64,000 nucleotides of DNA from Myxococcales bacterium. Its GTDB lineage: Bacteria; Myxococcota_A; Polyangia; Polyangiales; Houyiibacteriaceae. The notes beneath the pieces are model-generated. The model saw only the letters and a program-made list of their open reading frames with translations. It did no database searches and was not told the DNA's origin. The position numbers and the translations under genes are program-made. The stretch is from assembly GCA_019637115.1 (NCBI GenBank), contig JAHBWH010000006.1, positions 37,135 through 101,134 on the forward strand. Direction: 5' to 3'. Below are positions 17,959-29,248 of this stretch, piece after piece. Numbering within the stretch: position 1 is the stretch's first letter; every line of letters starts with the position of its first letter.

Positions 17959-18882
17959 TCAATCCAGCTTCGGCAGCCCCGCCCGCACGTCGCCTGCCAC
18001 CTGGGCATCCAAGGTCGCGACCGCCGCGCGCACCTCGTCCCCGCCCGACGCAGGCCACTGCACGTCGAGGTGCACGAAAAGATCACCGGCCTTACCGCCG
18101 CGCTCCTTCGCGCCCTTCCCCTTCAGCCGCATCTTCTGCCCGCTCCGGCTCCCAGGCGGCACCCGCACCGTGACGCTCCCCTCTGGCGTGCTCACGCTCA
18201 CCTTCGCGCCCTCGAACGCCTCGAGGGGCCGAATCGGCACGCGCAGGTGGAGCCCATCCTCCTCGAACCAGAGCTCCGCCCGATCGCGCACGTGCATCGT
18301 CAGGACCAGATCCCCTCGCCCACCGCGCCGAGACGCCGCCCCTTGCCCACGGATTCGCAGCTTCGCCCCGTCCCGCACGCCGGACGGGATCCGCACCTTC
18401 ACGCGCCGCCCGTCGCTCCCGAGCACCAGCTCCCGCTCGCCTCCCTGCAGCGCCTCGACGATGTCGAGCTCCAGCGACGCCTCCAGATCCCTCGGCCTCG
18501 CCGCGCCAGCGCCAGCACCCGCCCCACGCGCCTGGCGGAGGATGTCGGAGATGTCGAAGCCGAAGCCCTCGAAGCCCCCGAACCCACCGCCGCCGCCGAA
18601 GCCGTCGAACCCGCCATAACTCTCCCGCTGGCGTGCGACGTCGGGGTCGAAGCCCTCACGCAGACCGATCACCCCGAACTCGTCGTAGAGACCTTTCTTC
18701 TTGGCGTCCGACAGCACGCCGTAGGCCTCGGCTACCGCCTTGAAGCGCTCCTCCGCCTTCGCGTCACCCGGGTTCCGGTCCGGATGAAGCTCCCGCGCCA
18801 GCTTCCGATATGCGGACTTGATCTCGTCCGCCGAAGCCGACCGACTCACCCCGAGCGTTGCGTAGAAGTCCTTGTCGGACAT
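17959..18882 (-). CDS. DnaJ-type co-chaperone, class B (CbpA-like)
   Basis: A 307-residue protein. An N-terminal J domain ([20 protein letters not shown] with HPD at about 34-36 in LHPDRNPGD) would stimulate DnaK ATPase. A Gly/Phe-rich linker (about 88-120) and two C-terminal substrate-binding beta domains ([58 protein letters not shown]) follow. The four CxxCxGxG zinc motifs of DnaJ are absent, so it is class B. ATG 18882 is the only sensible start. It is divergent from uppS. Confidence 0.9.
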   Translation of the reverse strand: MSDKDFYATLGVSRSASADEIKSAYRKLARELHPDRNPGDAKAEERFKAVAEAYGVLSDAKKKGLYDEFGVIGLREGFDPDVARQRESYGGFDGFGGGGGFGGFEGFGFDISDILRQARGAGAGAGAARPRDLEASLELDIVEALQGGERELVLGSDGRRVKVRIPSGVRDGAKLRIRGQGAASRRGGRGDLVLTMHVRDRAELWFEEDGLHLRVPIRPLEAFEGAKVSVSTPEGSVTVRVPPGSRSGQKMRLKGKGAKERGGKAGDLFVHLDVQWPASGGDEVRAAVATLDAQVAGDVRAGLPKLD

Positions 18883-19016
18883 GCACGGAGGATAACGCGC
18901 CCCGCCCAGACATCAATGCCACAATGGGGGTAACGGCCCCCAATTCAGCATTCCGTTCGCCGTTCCCCGACCCAGGGAACAACGCCCACCCGCGCTCACC
19001 TTCTCTCCTCGTCTTG

Positions 19017-19802
19017 ATGGAACAACCCTCGCGTGATAGCGCCACGGCCGTGGCCACCGTCGACCTCCAGCGGCTCCCGCAGCACGTTGCCATCATCATG
19101 GATGGCAACGGCCGCTGGGCGCAGGCCCAGGGCCACCTCCGCACCCTCGGCCACCGCGAGGGCTCGCACGCCGTCCGCCGCATCGTGCGCGCGTCGCGCC
19201 GCCTCGGGGTCAAGGCCCTGACCCTCTTCGCCTTCAGCGAGCAGAACTGGCTCCGCCCCGGCCACGAGGTCGCCGCGCTCATGGAGCTGCTCCGCGAGTA
19301 CCTCGTCACCGAGCGCGACGAGCTCGTCGACAACGGCATCCGGCTCCGCGCCGTCGGTCGCGTCGATCGTCTCCCGCCGAGCGTCCGCGACGTGCTCGAG
19401 CCCCTGATGCGCGACACCGCGCACCTCGACGGCATGACGCTCACGCTCGCCCTCTCCTACGGCGGACGTGAAGAGATCCTCGACGCCACACGCCGCCTGG
19501 CCGAGCGCGTGCTCGCCGGCGAGCTCGCCGCCGACGCCATCGACGAGGCGCTCTTCGAGGCCCACGTCCCTTCCGTCGACGTCGGGCGCGTCGACCTCCT
19601 CGTCCGCACCGGCGGCGAGCAGCGCATCAGCAACTTCTTGCTCTGGGGCGCCGCCTACGCCGAGCTCCACTTCACCGAGCGCCTCTGGCCCGACTTCGAC
19701 GAGTCGGACCTCTACGAGGCGGTCCGCGCCTATCAAGGTCGCGAGCGGCGCTTCGGCCGCGTCGAGCCGCGCCCCTACGAGCCCGTCGAGGTACGAGAAT
19801 GA
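19017..19802 (+). CDS. uppS: Isoprenyl transferase (undecaprenyl diphosphate synthase)
   Basis: A 261-residue cis-prenyltransferase making the C55 lipid carrier for cell-wall and polysaccharide synthesis. HVAIIMDGNGRWA (23-35) carries the catalytic Asp; GHREGSHAVR, LTLFAFSEQNWLRP, LALSYGGREEI, LLVRTGGEQRISNFLLWGAA and ELHFTERLWPDF are family motifs. ATG 19017 gives a standard length; the frame is open further upstream without motifs. The stop overlaps the next start (ATGA), indicating translational coupling to cdsA. Confidence 0.96.
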   Translation: MEQPSRDSATAVATVDLQRLPQHVAIIMDGNGRWAQAQGHLRTLGHREGSHAVRRIVRASRRLGVKALTLFAFSEQNWLRPGHEVAALMELLREYLVTERDELVDNGIRLRAVGRVDRLPPSVRDVLEPLMRDTAHLDGMTLTLALSYGGREEILDATRRLAERVLAGELAADAIDEALFEAHVPSVDVGRVDLLVRTGGEQRISNFLLWGAAYAELHFTERLWPDFDESDLYEAVRAYQGRERRFGRVEPRPYEPVEVRE

Positions 19803-20674
19803 GCGAGCCGACGACCCCGTCATCGGGGTCGGAGCCCACCGCACCGAAGAAGGGTCTCGGGAGCACCGCGCTCCGGTTCCTCTCGGCGTTGCCGCTCATC
19901 CCCTCGGTGCTCTGGCTCATGTTCGCCGGTCCCGGCTGGGCCTTCGAGGTCTTCGGCCTCCTCTGGATCACGATCTGCGGTCACGAGCTGATGGCCATGG
20001 CGATCCCCGAGTCGCGCCTCGCGCGGGTCTGGGGCACGCTCGCCACGACCGGCCTAGCGGCTGCGATCCTACACGCGCCCTCATCCGAAGCCCTCTTCGG
20101 TGCCTTGCTCCTGCTCTCGATCGGCGCGCTCTTCGTCGCCCTCGTCGCACCCCACCCGATCCCGGACGCCAGCCGCCGGATGGGCTGGCTCCTCGGCGGC
20201 CCCATCTACGTCGGCGCCACGCTCGCGTGCCTCGCCGCCGTCCACCGCCACGACCACGGGGGCGCGTGGGTGCTGCTCAGCATGTTCATGGCGTTCTTGA
20301 GCGACACCGGCGCGTACTTCGCCGGCCGCGCGCTCGGGCGTCACAAGCTCTACGCCGAGCTCTCGCCAAAGAAGACCGTCGAGGGGGCGATCGGTGGCCT
20401 CGTCACCAGCGCCGCTGGCGCCGTCGCCCTCCAGCAGACCTTGCTCCTCGACGTCCTCCCGATGCTCGACGCGATCGTGCTCGCGCTCGTTGGCACGGCC
20501 TTCGGCCAGGCGGGCGACCTGCTCGAGTCGCTCCTGAAGCGAAGCTGCCAGGTGAAGGACAGCGGGAAGATCATGCCCGGCCATGGCGGGCTGCTCGACC
20601 GCTCGGACGCGCTGATGTTCACGGGCATGGCGGTCTGGGCGTACGCGACCTGGATCCTGCCGCTCCGCGGTTGA
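19799..20674 (+). CDS. cdsA: Phosphatidate cytidylyltransferase
   Basis: A 291-residue multi-pass inner-membrane enzyme that makes CDP-diacylglycerol from phosphatidate and CTP, the branch point for phospholipids. The signature near the C-terminus, SPKKTVEGAIGGLVTS and then GDLLESLLKRSCQVKDSGKI followed by MPGHGGLLDRSDAL, is complete. The start overlaps the uppS stop by four bases, the usual uppS-cdsA pairing. The first 22 residues are polar, then about eight hydrophobic helices follow. dxr and rseP, often next in this cluster, are absent. Confidence 0.95.
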   Translation: MSEPTTPSSGSEPTAPKKGLGSTALRFLSALPLIPSVLWLMFAGPGWAFEVFGLLWITICGHELMAMAIPESRLARVWGTLATTGLAAAILHAPSSEALFGALLLLSIGALFVALVAPHPIPDASRRMGWLLGGPIYVGATLACLAAVHRHDHGGAWVLLSMFMAFLSDTGAYFAGRALGRHKLYAELSPKKTVEGAIGGLVTSAAGAVALQQTLLLDVLPMLDAIVLALVGTAFGQAGDLLESLLKRSCQVKDSGKIMPGHGGLLDRSDALMFTGMAVWAYATWILPLRG

Positions 20675-21305
20675 AGAGACCACGGTCGTCACGCCCGGCC
20701 CCTGATCTCCCGTTTGGTCGCGGACCTCGAACACAGCCGTCGGCCTCCTCCGACGGTGGCGCGACATCGACGCCCGCCGGCGTGCGCATTCGCACACCCA
20801 TGGGGGCGGGGGGCCTGAACGCGCGAACCATCCTCGTGCGCTCGCAGAGGCAAGTGCTCCCTCCACGAGCGAGCCCCCTGTCGCGCCCGCCCGTCGCTCG
20901 AGAGGGGTGTCGAACAACCTCGGAGCGATCCCAGGATGCGGTCAGCCCGAGCCTGTGCCGACTCGCGCGTCCCCAAGGGACGGGTCACCCCGCCCGTCCG
21001 CTCCCCCACCGCGGATGGCATCGAGTCGACGGAATAAAGGCGGCCGCAGTGGGGGGGAATCACTGCGGCCGCAACAAAGCGAGACGACGCGCCGGGAAGG
21101 GGGGGACAATGCCCGGCTTTGCGCCGCCTCGCGCGGATCTCCTATGCGAAGCCCGTGCCAACCAACTCAGCGAGCAATTTCGGGGAAACCGTCCCTAAGT
21201 GAAGTGCATTCGCGCAATCGGCTTTCAACTTTGGAAGCCGCCGATCTCAACCCCGCACAAACACGAACTTGACGTCGGGTTCATATTAGTTCATCTTGAC
21301 CCCCG
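20675..21305. other. Intergenic region with a 12-bp perfect hairpin
   Basis: Gene-free. GCGGCCGCAGTG (21040-21051) and CACTGCGGCCGC (21061-21072) form a perfect hairpin with a nine-base loop. On the plus strand no T run follows; on the minus strand CTTTATTCC follows, so polarity is unclear. Near 21270 TTGACG and about 17 bases later CATCTT could serve as a promoter for the TetR gene, and GTTCAT/AGTTCAT repeats at 21278-21293 could be an operator. These last two are weak. Confidence 0.45.
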
Positions 21306-21947
21306 ATGAACGACGTTCGAAGCGACGCCTCGAGCCCGCGCCTGCCCAAGCAGGCACGCGCCCAGCGAACGCGCGAGCAGCTCTTGTCCGCAGGACAGGC
21401 CGAGCTCTCGGAGCACGGCTTCGCGGGCGCGACGGCGAAGAGCATCGCGGCGCGCGCGGGCGTCGCGACGGGCAGCTTCTACCAATACTTCGTCGACAAA
21501 GACGCCCTGCTCCGAGAGCTCGCCGCGGCGCGCTTCGCCTCCATCGCGCTCCGCGCGCTCGACACGCTCGCCGTCGACGACCCGGCGGCGGAGGGCGCCG
21601 GGCCCGCCGAGGTCCGCGCACGCATGGCGGCCGTCGTCCAGCTCGTGATGGCCTACCACCGCGAGGACCCTGGCCTCCACGCGGTGATCGCGGAGCGCCG
21701 CGCGCACGACGCGACCCTCGACGCCATGACCACCTCGGCCGAGCGCGCGCTGATCGCCCGGATCGGCGCGCTCCTCGCGCAGTGGAAGCACCCAGGTGAC
21801 CACGAGGCCGTCGCCTTCGTCCTCTTCCAGCTCGTCGAGGGCGCCGTCCACAGCCACTGCCTCGGCCACGCGCTCGTCGACGACGAGCGCTTCACCCGCG
21901 CGCTCGTCGACGCGCTCGTCCGCGTCGCGCTCCCTGCTTCCCCTTGA
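21306..21947 (+). CDS. TetR-family transcriptional regulator
   Basis: A 213-residue protein. The N-terminal helix-turn-helix ARAQRTREQLLSAGQAELSE with TAKSIAARAGVATGSFYQYF and VDKDALL (about 20-70) is the canonical TetR DNA-binding domain. The C-terminal ligand domain is helical, and QLVEGAVHSHCLG resembles the AefR/TetR_C type. ATG 21306 follows closely on short repeats that may be its own operator. Its neighbour 69 bases downstream on the same strand is a small Mpo1-like membrane protein, probably its co-transcribed partner. The inducer is unknown. Confidence 0.9.
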   Translation: MNDVRSDASSPRLPKQARAQRTREQLLSAGQAELSEHGFAGATAKSIAARAGVATGSFYQYFVDKDALLRELAAARFASIALRALDTLAVDDPAAEGAGPAEVRARMAAVVQLVMAYHREDPGLHAVIAERRAHDATLDAMTTSAERALIARIGALLAQWKHPGDHEAVAFVLFQLVEGAVHSHCLGHALVDDERFTRALVDALVRVALPASP

Positions 21948-22015
21948 TCGCCCACCTCGAGCGAAAGCAACCGCCCGCCAACCCAAAGCTGCCGCAAGCG
22001 CCCGAAGGAGAGACC

Positions 22016-22363
22016 ATGTCCAAGATCGAAGAGCTCATCGAGAACTACAAGCGCGACCACCAGCACCCCGTGAACAAGGCGCTGCACATGGTCGGCATCC
22101 CCATGATCGTGACCTCGTTGCCCCTCATCTTCTTCGTACCGCCCCTCGGCATCGCCCTCTTCGTGCTCGGCTGGATCCTCCAGTTCGTCGGCCACGCGTT
22201 CGAAGGAAAGCCCCCGAGCTTCTTCCGCGACCCTACCTTCCTCCTGATCGGCCCGACCTGGTATGCCAAGCGGCTCTTCGCCAAAGTGACGGGACGTACC
22301 TTCGACGACCCCGCGCCGACCCCGGCGCCCGCCGCGCCCGAGCCGGTCGTCGCCACCGCGTGA
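22016..22363 (+). CDS. Mpo1-like (DUF962) small membrane protein
   Basis: A 115-residue protein starting at ATG 22016 with GGAGAG directly upstream. MSKIEELIENYKRDHQHPVN with KALHMVGIPMIV carries the conserved histidines of the DUF962/Mpo1 family. Yeast Mpo1 is an iron-dependent dioxygenase shortening 2-hydroxy fatty acids. Two hydrophobic segments (MIVTSLPLIFFVPPLGIALF, VLGWILQFVGHAFEGKPPSF) and a Pro/Ala tail follow. The catalytic role here is inferred only from the family. A perfect 12-bp terminator-like hairpin lies 19 bases downstream. Confidence 0.8.
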   Translation: MSKIEELIENYKRDHQHPVNKALHMVGIPMIVTSLPLIFFVPPLGIALFVLGWILQFVGHAFEGKPPSFFRDPTFLLIGPTWYAKRLFAKVTGRTFDDPAPTPAPAAPEPVVATA

Positions 22364-22382
22364 GCCCCCCAACGAAGCCGAA

Positions 22383-22413
22383 GGCCGCGAGATCACGAGC
22401 CGATCTCGCGGCC
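22383..22413 (+). terminator. Terminator-like hairpin after the Mpo1-like gene
   Basis: GGCCGCGAGATC and GATCTCGCGGCC form a perfect 12-bp stem with a seven-base loop, followed by TCGTCGTTCCG. The T-run is weak. Confidence 0.55.
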
Positions 22414-22491
22414 TCGTCGTTCCGTCTCCGTGACGCCCACGTGACGCGCTCCCCGGCACGTCACGTCACAGAAACCCGCGAATCGGGCTCC

Positions 22492-22513
22492 GTGTCACAC
22501 GACTGTCACATAG
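22492..22513 (+). promoter_or_regulatory. Pho box (PhoB/PhoP-type operator)
   Basis: Two adjacent 11-base direct repeats, GTGTCACACGA and CTGTCACATAG, match the pho-box layout (two CTGTCAY repeats 11 bases apart). The site ends 51 bases before the start of a PiT-like permease gene, which fits phosphate-starvation control. Confidence 0.65.
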
Positions 22514-22564
22514 AGGGCACGGAGCCGTCGCGCTCTCCCCCAAGCCCCGACGCATACTCCGCGC

Positions 22565-23710
22565 GTGGCGACCAGCGGTCCAACCCTCTCCCCCGTCGTT
22601 CTGCCCCCCGCGTCTTCCCAGACGACGGCGGAGGTGACGTCGGCGAGCGCCGGAACCTTCGTCACCCTGATCCGGGAAGAGCGCCTCTTCCTGATGCTGA
22701 TGGCCCTCGGCTTCATGGCCGTCGGCATCGTCGTCGAAGACGCGTCCATCGCCCGCTGGCTCGGCTTCGCGCTCGCTGGGTACTCCGCCGTCGCGAACGA
22801 CAGCATCCAGACCATCGGCACGTTCATCGCGTCGAACCGCAACAAGCCCTGGTGGATGCTCTGGCTCTTCATGGGCGGCATCTTCGTAGCGACCACGCTC
22901 TACAGCTGGTTCAGTTACGGCGGCGACGTGAGCCACCAACGCCTCGCGTCCAAGGGGTTCGACCAGACCCCGATGAACTTCACCTATCTTCAGGTCGCAG
23001 CGCCGCTCGTCCTGATGATGCTGACCCGGATGAGGATGCCGGTCTCCACGACCTTCATGCTCCTCACCTGCTTCGCCGCGCAGCCGGGTGACGTCTGGGG
23101 CGTCGTCTCGAAGAGCCTGATCGGGTACGTCGCCGCGTTCGCGACGGCCATCGCGGTCTGGTACGCGGTCTCGAACGTCGTCCATCGCTACGAGCAGCGC
23201 GGCCCCGCCCACGCCAGCTGGCGCATCTTCCAGTGGTTCACCTCGGGGACGCTCTGGGCCGTCTGGCTGATGCAGGACGCCGCCAACATCGCGGTCTTCC
23301 TCCCGCGCAGCCTCTCGGTGCTCGAGCTCCTCGGCTACCTCGGCGTCGTCGTCGTCGGCCTCGCGTTCCTCTTCCGCGTCGGCGGCGAGCGCGTGCAGAA
23401 GGTGGTCGACGAGAAGTCGCGCGTGACCGACGTGCGCTCGGCGACGGTCATCGACCTCGTCTACGCGATCATCCTCTACTTCTTCAAGGAGGTCTCGAAC
23501 CTCCCGATGAGCACCACCTGGGTCTTCGTCGGCCTCCTCGCTGGTCGGGAGCTCGCGATGAGCCTCCGTGGTGTGTCCGGCCACCGCTTCCGCTTTGCGG
23601 CGCGGATGATGGGCAAGGACCTCCTCTTCGTGACGATCGGCCTCATCGTCTCGGTGCTGATGGCAGCCGCGGGCAACCCGCAGTTCCTCGCCTCGCTCCT
23701 CGGCGGTTGA
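22565..23710 (+). CDS. PiT-like inorganic phosphate permease
   Basis: A 381-residue integral membrane protein with about nine to ten hydrophobic segments. It has two-fold internal similarity typical of PiT transporters: an AND-motif SAVANDSIQTIGTFIASN (about 74-91), and PVSTTFMLLT in the N half with PMSTTWVFVGLLAGRE in the C half, matching the PiT STTH-type motif with the His replaced. A Pho box just upstream supports phosphate uptake. The start is a GTG at 22565. The family call is moderate because the classic GANDVAN motif is diverged; an alternative is an unrelated transporter. Confidence 0.62.
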   Translation: MATSGPTLSPVVLPPASSQTTAEVTSASAGTFVTLIREERLFLMLMALGFMAVGIVVEDASIARWLGFALAGYSAVANDSIQTIGTFIASNRNKPWWMLWLFMGGIFVATTLYSWFSYGGDVSHQRLASKGFDQTPMNFTYLQVAAPLVLMMLTRMRMPVSTTFMLLTCFAAQPGDVWGVVSKSLIGYVAAFATAIAVWYAVSNVVHRYEQRGPAHASWRIFQWFTSGTLWAVWLMQDAANIAVFLPRSLSVLELLGYLGVVVVGLAFLFRVGGERVQKVVDEKSRVTDVRSATVIDLVYAIILYFFKEVSNLPMSTTWVFVGLLAGRELAMSLRGVSGHRFRFAARMMGKDLLFVTIGLIVSVLMAAAGNPQFLASLLGG

Positions 23711-24310
23711 TCCGACCGCGAGCCGACTCGCCCGCGCTCGTCGACGGCAATCGTCGACGATGCGGCGCGTCGGCGACGGGGCAGCTCGCGACGCTCCTCG
23801 ACGACGATGGTCGTCGCCGACGACGCGCTCGTCGCCAACGACGCTCGTCGATGCGGCGGCCACGGCGACACGGCGCGACTCGCAACGCGAGACCGCGGTC
23901 GACGGCGCTCGGCGGCAACCTCGGCGGCGACGCTCAGCATGTACGCGCGACATCGCGATGGCCGCTCTCGCGCTATCGCACGCCACCGTGCGCCCCGGCC
24001 GTCAAAGCGTCGCGCTGTCGCAATTTCGTGGCCTGGGCTCCTTGCCTTCGATACATTCGCGAACCAGATTCACGTCTCAGCGGCGCTCGCCGCGACAGAC
24101 TTCCCTTCCACACACACCACACCACCACAGACGGGGTCCTTCGGGACCCCGTCACTAATTCCGGCCCACGACGCCCAAGTACTGCCTCTCCGACCTCACC
24201 GCCTTCTGCATTCGTCACAGTTTTTGTGGAAACGTCCGTCGACAGTGCCAATCACTCCGGATATCCTCCGTGCCGGGCGTGTGGTGACGCCCAAGGGAGC
24301 GGATGGGCGA
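23711..24310. other. Intergenic region of GTCGACGA-rich DNA
   Basis: The first 170 bases are dominated by TCGTCGACG/CGTCGTCG runs; the rest is ordinary GC-rich sequence containing GGGTCCTTCGGGACCC (24135-24150), a perfect 8-bp inverted repeat. No gene is supported. Confidence 0.4.
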
Positions 24311-27274
<2,964 letters not shown>

Positions 27275-27383
27275 GGGGCGCGGCTCGGGTGGGCCGCTCG
27301 GCCCTCTCGAGCCGCGGTCATTGAACGTGAGACGCGGGCGCCGAGATGGCGCCCGCACCGGGACATGGTTCCGCGTCCCGTAC

Positions 27384-27495
27384 CGAAGACACCGTACCGA
27401 AGACACCGTACCGAAGACACCGTACCGAAGACACCGTACCGAAGACATCGTCCCGAAGGCATCGTCCCGAAGACCAAAGACATCGTCCCAAAGAC
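27384..27495. repeat. 15-bp tandem repeat (ACCGTACCGAAGACA)
   Basis: About five units of ACCGTACCGAAGACA followed by decayed ATCGTCCCGAAGGC units fill the gap before the AgmX/PglI-domain gene. The GTACCGA core also occurs in the repeats at 34003-34141. Confidence 0.8.
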
Positions 27496-27553
27496 ATCCG
27501 CTGAACCTGGGCCCGCTTCCCGAACCCAGGCCACGCCACGTTGTCGAAGCGGT

Positions 27554-27961
27554 ATGCCTCGTCGCGCCGCGCTCTCGATCGGAATCGTCGCCTTCACGCT
27601 CGCGGCTGCGCTGCCCGCAAACGCGAGCTCGATCGACCGTGAGCTCCTCCGGCAGGTGCTCTCCTCGGCTCACCCCGCCATCGCGCGCTGCGGCCTCGCC
27701 CCCGACCGCTACGTCGTCCGGCTCACGATCGAGGGCGACGGGGCGGTCTCGCGTGTCCTGGTCTCCGAGCCCTTCGATCTCGCGCCCGCGGACGCCCAAT
27801 GCGTCGCGCGTGCGTTCGAGGCGCTCGTCTTCCCGACCTTCGGCCGACCGCCCGCGCCGCCCACCACGCGACCGGGCGAGCCCCGGTCCCACCTCCCGCA
27901 CGCGACGCGGCGGGTCGAGCGCATCCTCGTGACGTGGCCCTTCGTCATCCGCGGCGAGTGA
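27554..27961 (+). CDS. Secreted AgmX/PglI C-terminal domain-like protein
   Basis: A 135-residue protein: signal peptide MPRRAALSIGIVAFTLAAAL ending ANA-S, then an AgmX/PglI-type domain (IARCGLAPDRYVVRLTIEGD, GAVSRVLVSEP, CVARAFEALVFPTF, ILVTWPFVIRGE). In that family a conserved Cys pair and the x-FPxF motif resemble TonB C-terminal domains; AgmX and PglI are motility-associated proteins in Myxococcus. Here only the domain is present, without a TonB-like anchor. The final about 60 bases are copied at 31046-31106. Confidence 0.75.
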   Translation: MPRRAALSIGIVAFTLAAALPANASSIDRELLRQVLSSAHPAIARCGLAPDRYVVRLTIEGDGAVSRVLVSEPFDLAPADAQCVARAFEALVFPTFGRPPAPPTTRPGEPRSHLPHATRRVERILVTWPFVIRGE

Positions 27962-27973
27962 CGCCGCCGGAGA

Positions 27974-28411
27974 TCACCACTGCAGCGTGTCGAGCTCGGG
28001 CACCGCCGCGCGAAGTGTCTGCATGAACCGATCAGGATCGAACGCGGAGTTCCGCTGGACCAGCCACGGGAGCGCCTCCTGCGGGTTCGAGAAGACCTTC
28101 TCGTCGAAGCCCGGCCGCACCACCCAGTTGATCGCCGTCAGCAGCCCGCGACCCACCGTCGAGGTCACGACCAACGCGTGGCCCGCGATGAAGCTGAGGT
28201 CTGGCACGCTGCTCAGCACCTCGACGATCCGGCGCCGCTGCACCGCCGTAGGCATTGGCATCTCGTGCGTAATGTCGAGCACCAGCTGCCGCGGCCGCCG
28301 CCGCGCCGCCATCTCGCGTAGATGAGCAACGAACCGGTCCGTGTCGGCGTCCCCGAGCTCGCCCCGGACCAGCGACCAATGGCAAGGCCCAAACGTCCCC
28401 AAATGAAGCAT
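27974..28411 (-). CDS. Hypothetical protein, STAS/SpoIIAA-like
   Basis: A 145-residue soluble protein with alternating strands and helices: LVRGELGDADTDRFVAHLRE, RQLVLDITHEMPMP, IAGHALVVTSTVGRGLLTAI and NPQEALPWLVQRNS. The arrangement resembles myxobacterial STAS/SEC14-type proteins, but no catalytic residue is identifiable. It converges on the AgmX/PglI-domain gene with 12 bases between the stop codons. The start codon ATG at 28411 overlaps, head to head, the first codon of a truncated SMR frame, so it sits at the edge of a decayed region. Confidence 0.6.
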   Translation of the reverse strand: MLHLGTFGPCHWSLVRGELGDADTDRFVAHLREMAARRRPRQLVLDITHEMPMPTAVQRRRIVEVLSSVPDLSFIAGHALVVTSTVGRGLLTAINWVVRPGFDEKVFSNPQEALPWLVQRNSAFDPDRFMQTLRAAVPELDTLQW

Positions 28412-28706
28412 GAACCCACGTTTGTATCAGGGTTCGCGGCTCGGGCCGAGCGTGATCACCGGCACCGCAATCGTCGCGAGCATGGTCCTGCTCGCGCACG
28501 CCGCGCGCACGTTGCCCATCAGCACCGCCTACCCGGTATGGGTCGGCATTGGTGTGGTGGGCGCTGCGATCGGTGGGGTGGTGCTCTTCGGCGAGGCGAT
28601 GTCGCCGATGCGCATCGTATTTCTCGTGTTGTTGGTCGTCTCGATCGTGGGATTGAGGCTCGAGGGCTCCCACGCGGCGGTCGACGACAGCAGCGAAGCT
28701 CAGTGA
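28410..28706 (+). pseudogene. N-terminally truncated SMR-family (SugE/EmrE-like) transporter
   Basis: The frame reads YQGSRLGPSVITGTAIVASM, then LLAHAARTLPISTAYPVWVG and GEAMSPMRIVFLVLLVVSIV, which are helices 2-4 of the small multidrug resistance family. The first helix, including the proton/drug-coupling glutamate near residue 14, is missing; the upstream DNA belongs to the divergent hypothetical gene. The product would be inactive as a transporter. Confidence 0.75.
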
Positions 28707-29090
28707 GATCCTCGCGACGGCCAGCTCCCACGGCGCGTGCAAACCGGACGCGCGCGGTCTCGAGGATCGCTCGCCCGTCCGCGTAGTCAAAGAGGCCGTC
28801 GCTGCCGACGACCATCGCATCGACCGCTGCACCCCGACAGAAGTGGCGCGTGCTCGGCCCGAGCCGAGCCGCGGCTTTCGCGGCGTCTCGGCCGTGAGGT
28901 CGAGCCACTCTCCGCCGAGCGCACGCGAGTCACCCACCGCGGCGCCAGTGACGTGGAGGGACGCTCCGACTTGCAGCGTCAGCAGCACGGCGGTCGTCTC
29001 GGCGCCCGTCTTCGAGAGCGCGACGTCGAGCCGGCCGCACGCACGCCCGCGGACGTGCCGCCCGTCCCGCCTGAGAGTGTCAGCTCAAGA
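28690..29090 (-). pseudogene. Frameshifted PP2C-type protein phosphatase
   Basis: The reverse strand encodes SKTGAETTAVLLTLQVGASL and TGAAVGDSRALGG in one frame (about 28855-29045), then, after a frame change near 28855, RLGPSTRHFCRGAAVDAMVV and GSDGLFDYADGRAILETARV. These are the VGDSRA and SDGLxD motifs of PP2C Ser/Thr phosphatases in the right order. No intact N-terminus is found. Confidence 0.5.
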
Positions 29091-29248
29091 TCCCCTCGGA
29101 AGCTTGACCGACGCGCCGCCGCCGAGACCGGCGTGACGCCACCTGCTGATCGTCGGGGGGCGGCTGCGCGGAGAGCTGTGCGCGCTCTCCGTGGCGGCGG
29201 AGTGGGTCTGTGCGCGCAACTCAGCCGACACGGAGGTAGGCTGGGCCC

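Noticed and set aside
22383..22413. Operator palindrome for the TetR regulator
   Set aside because: It lies downstream of the operon and has a seven-base loop; a terminator reading is simpler.
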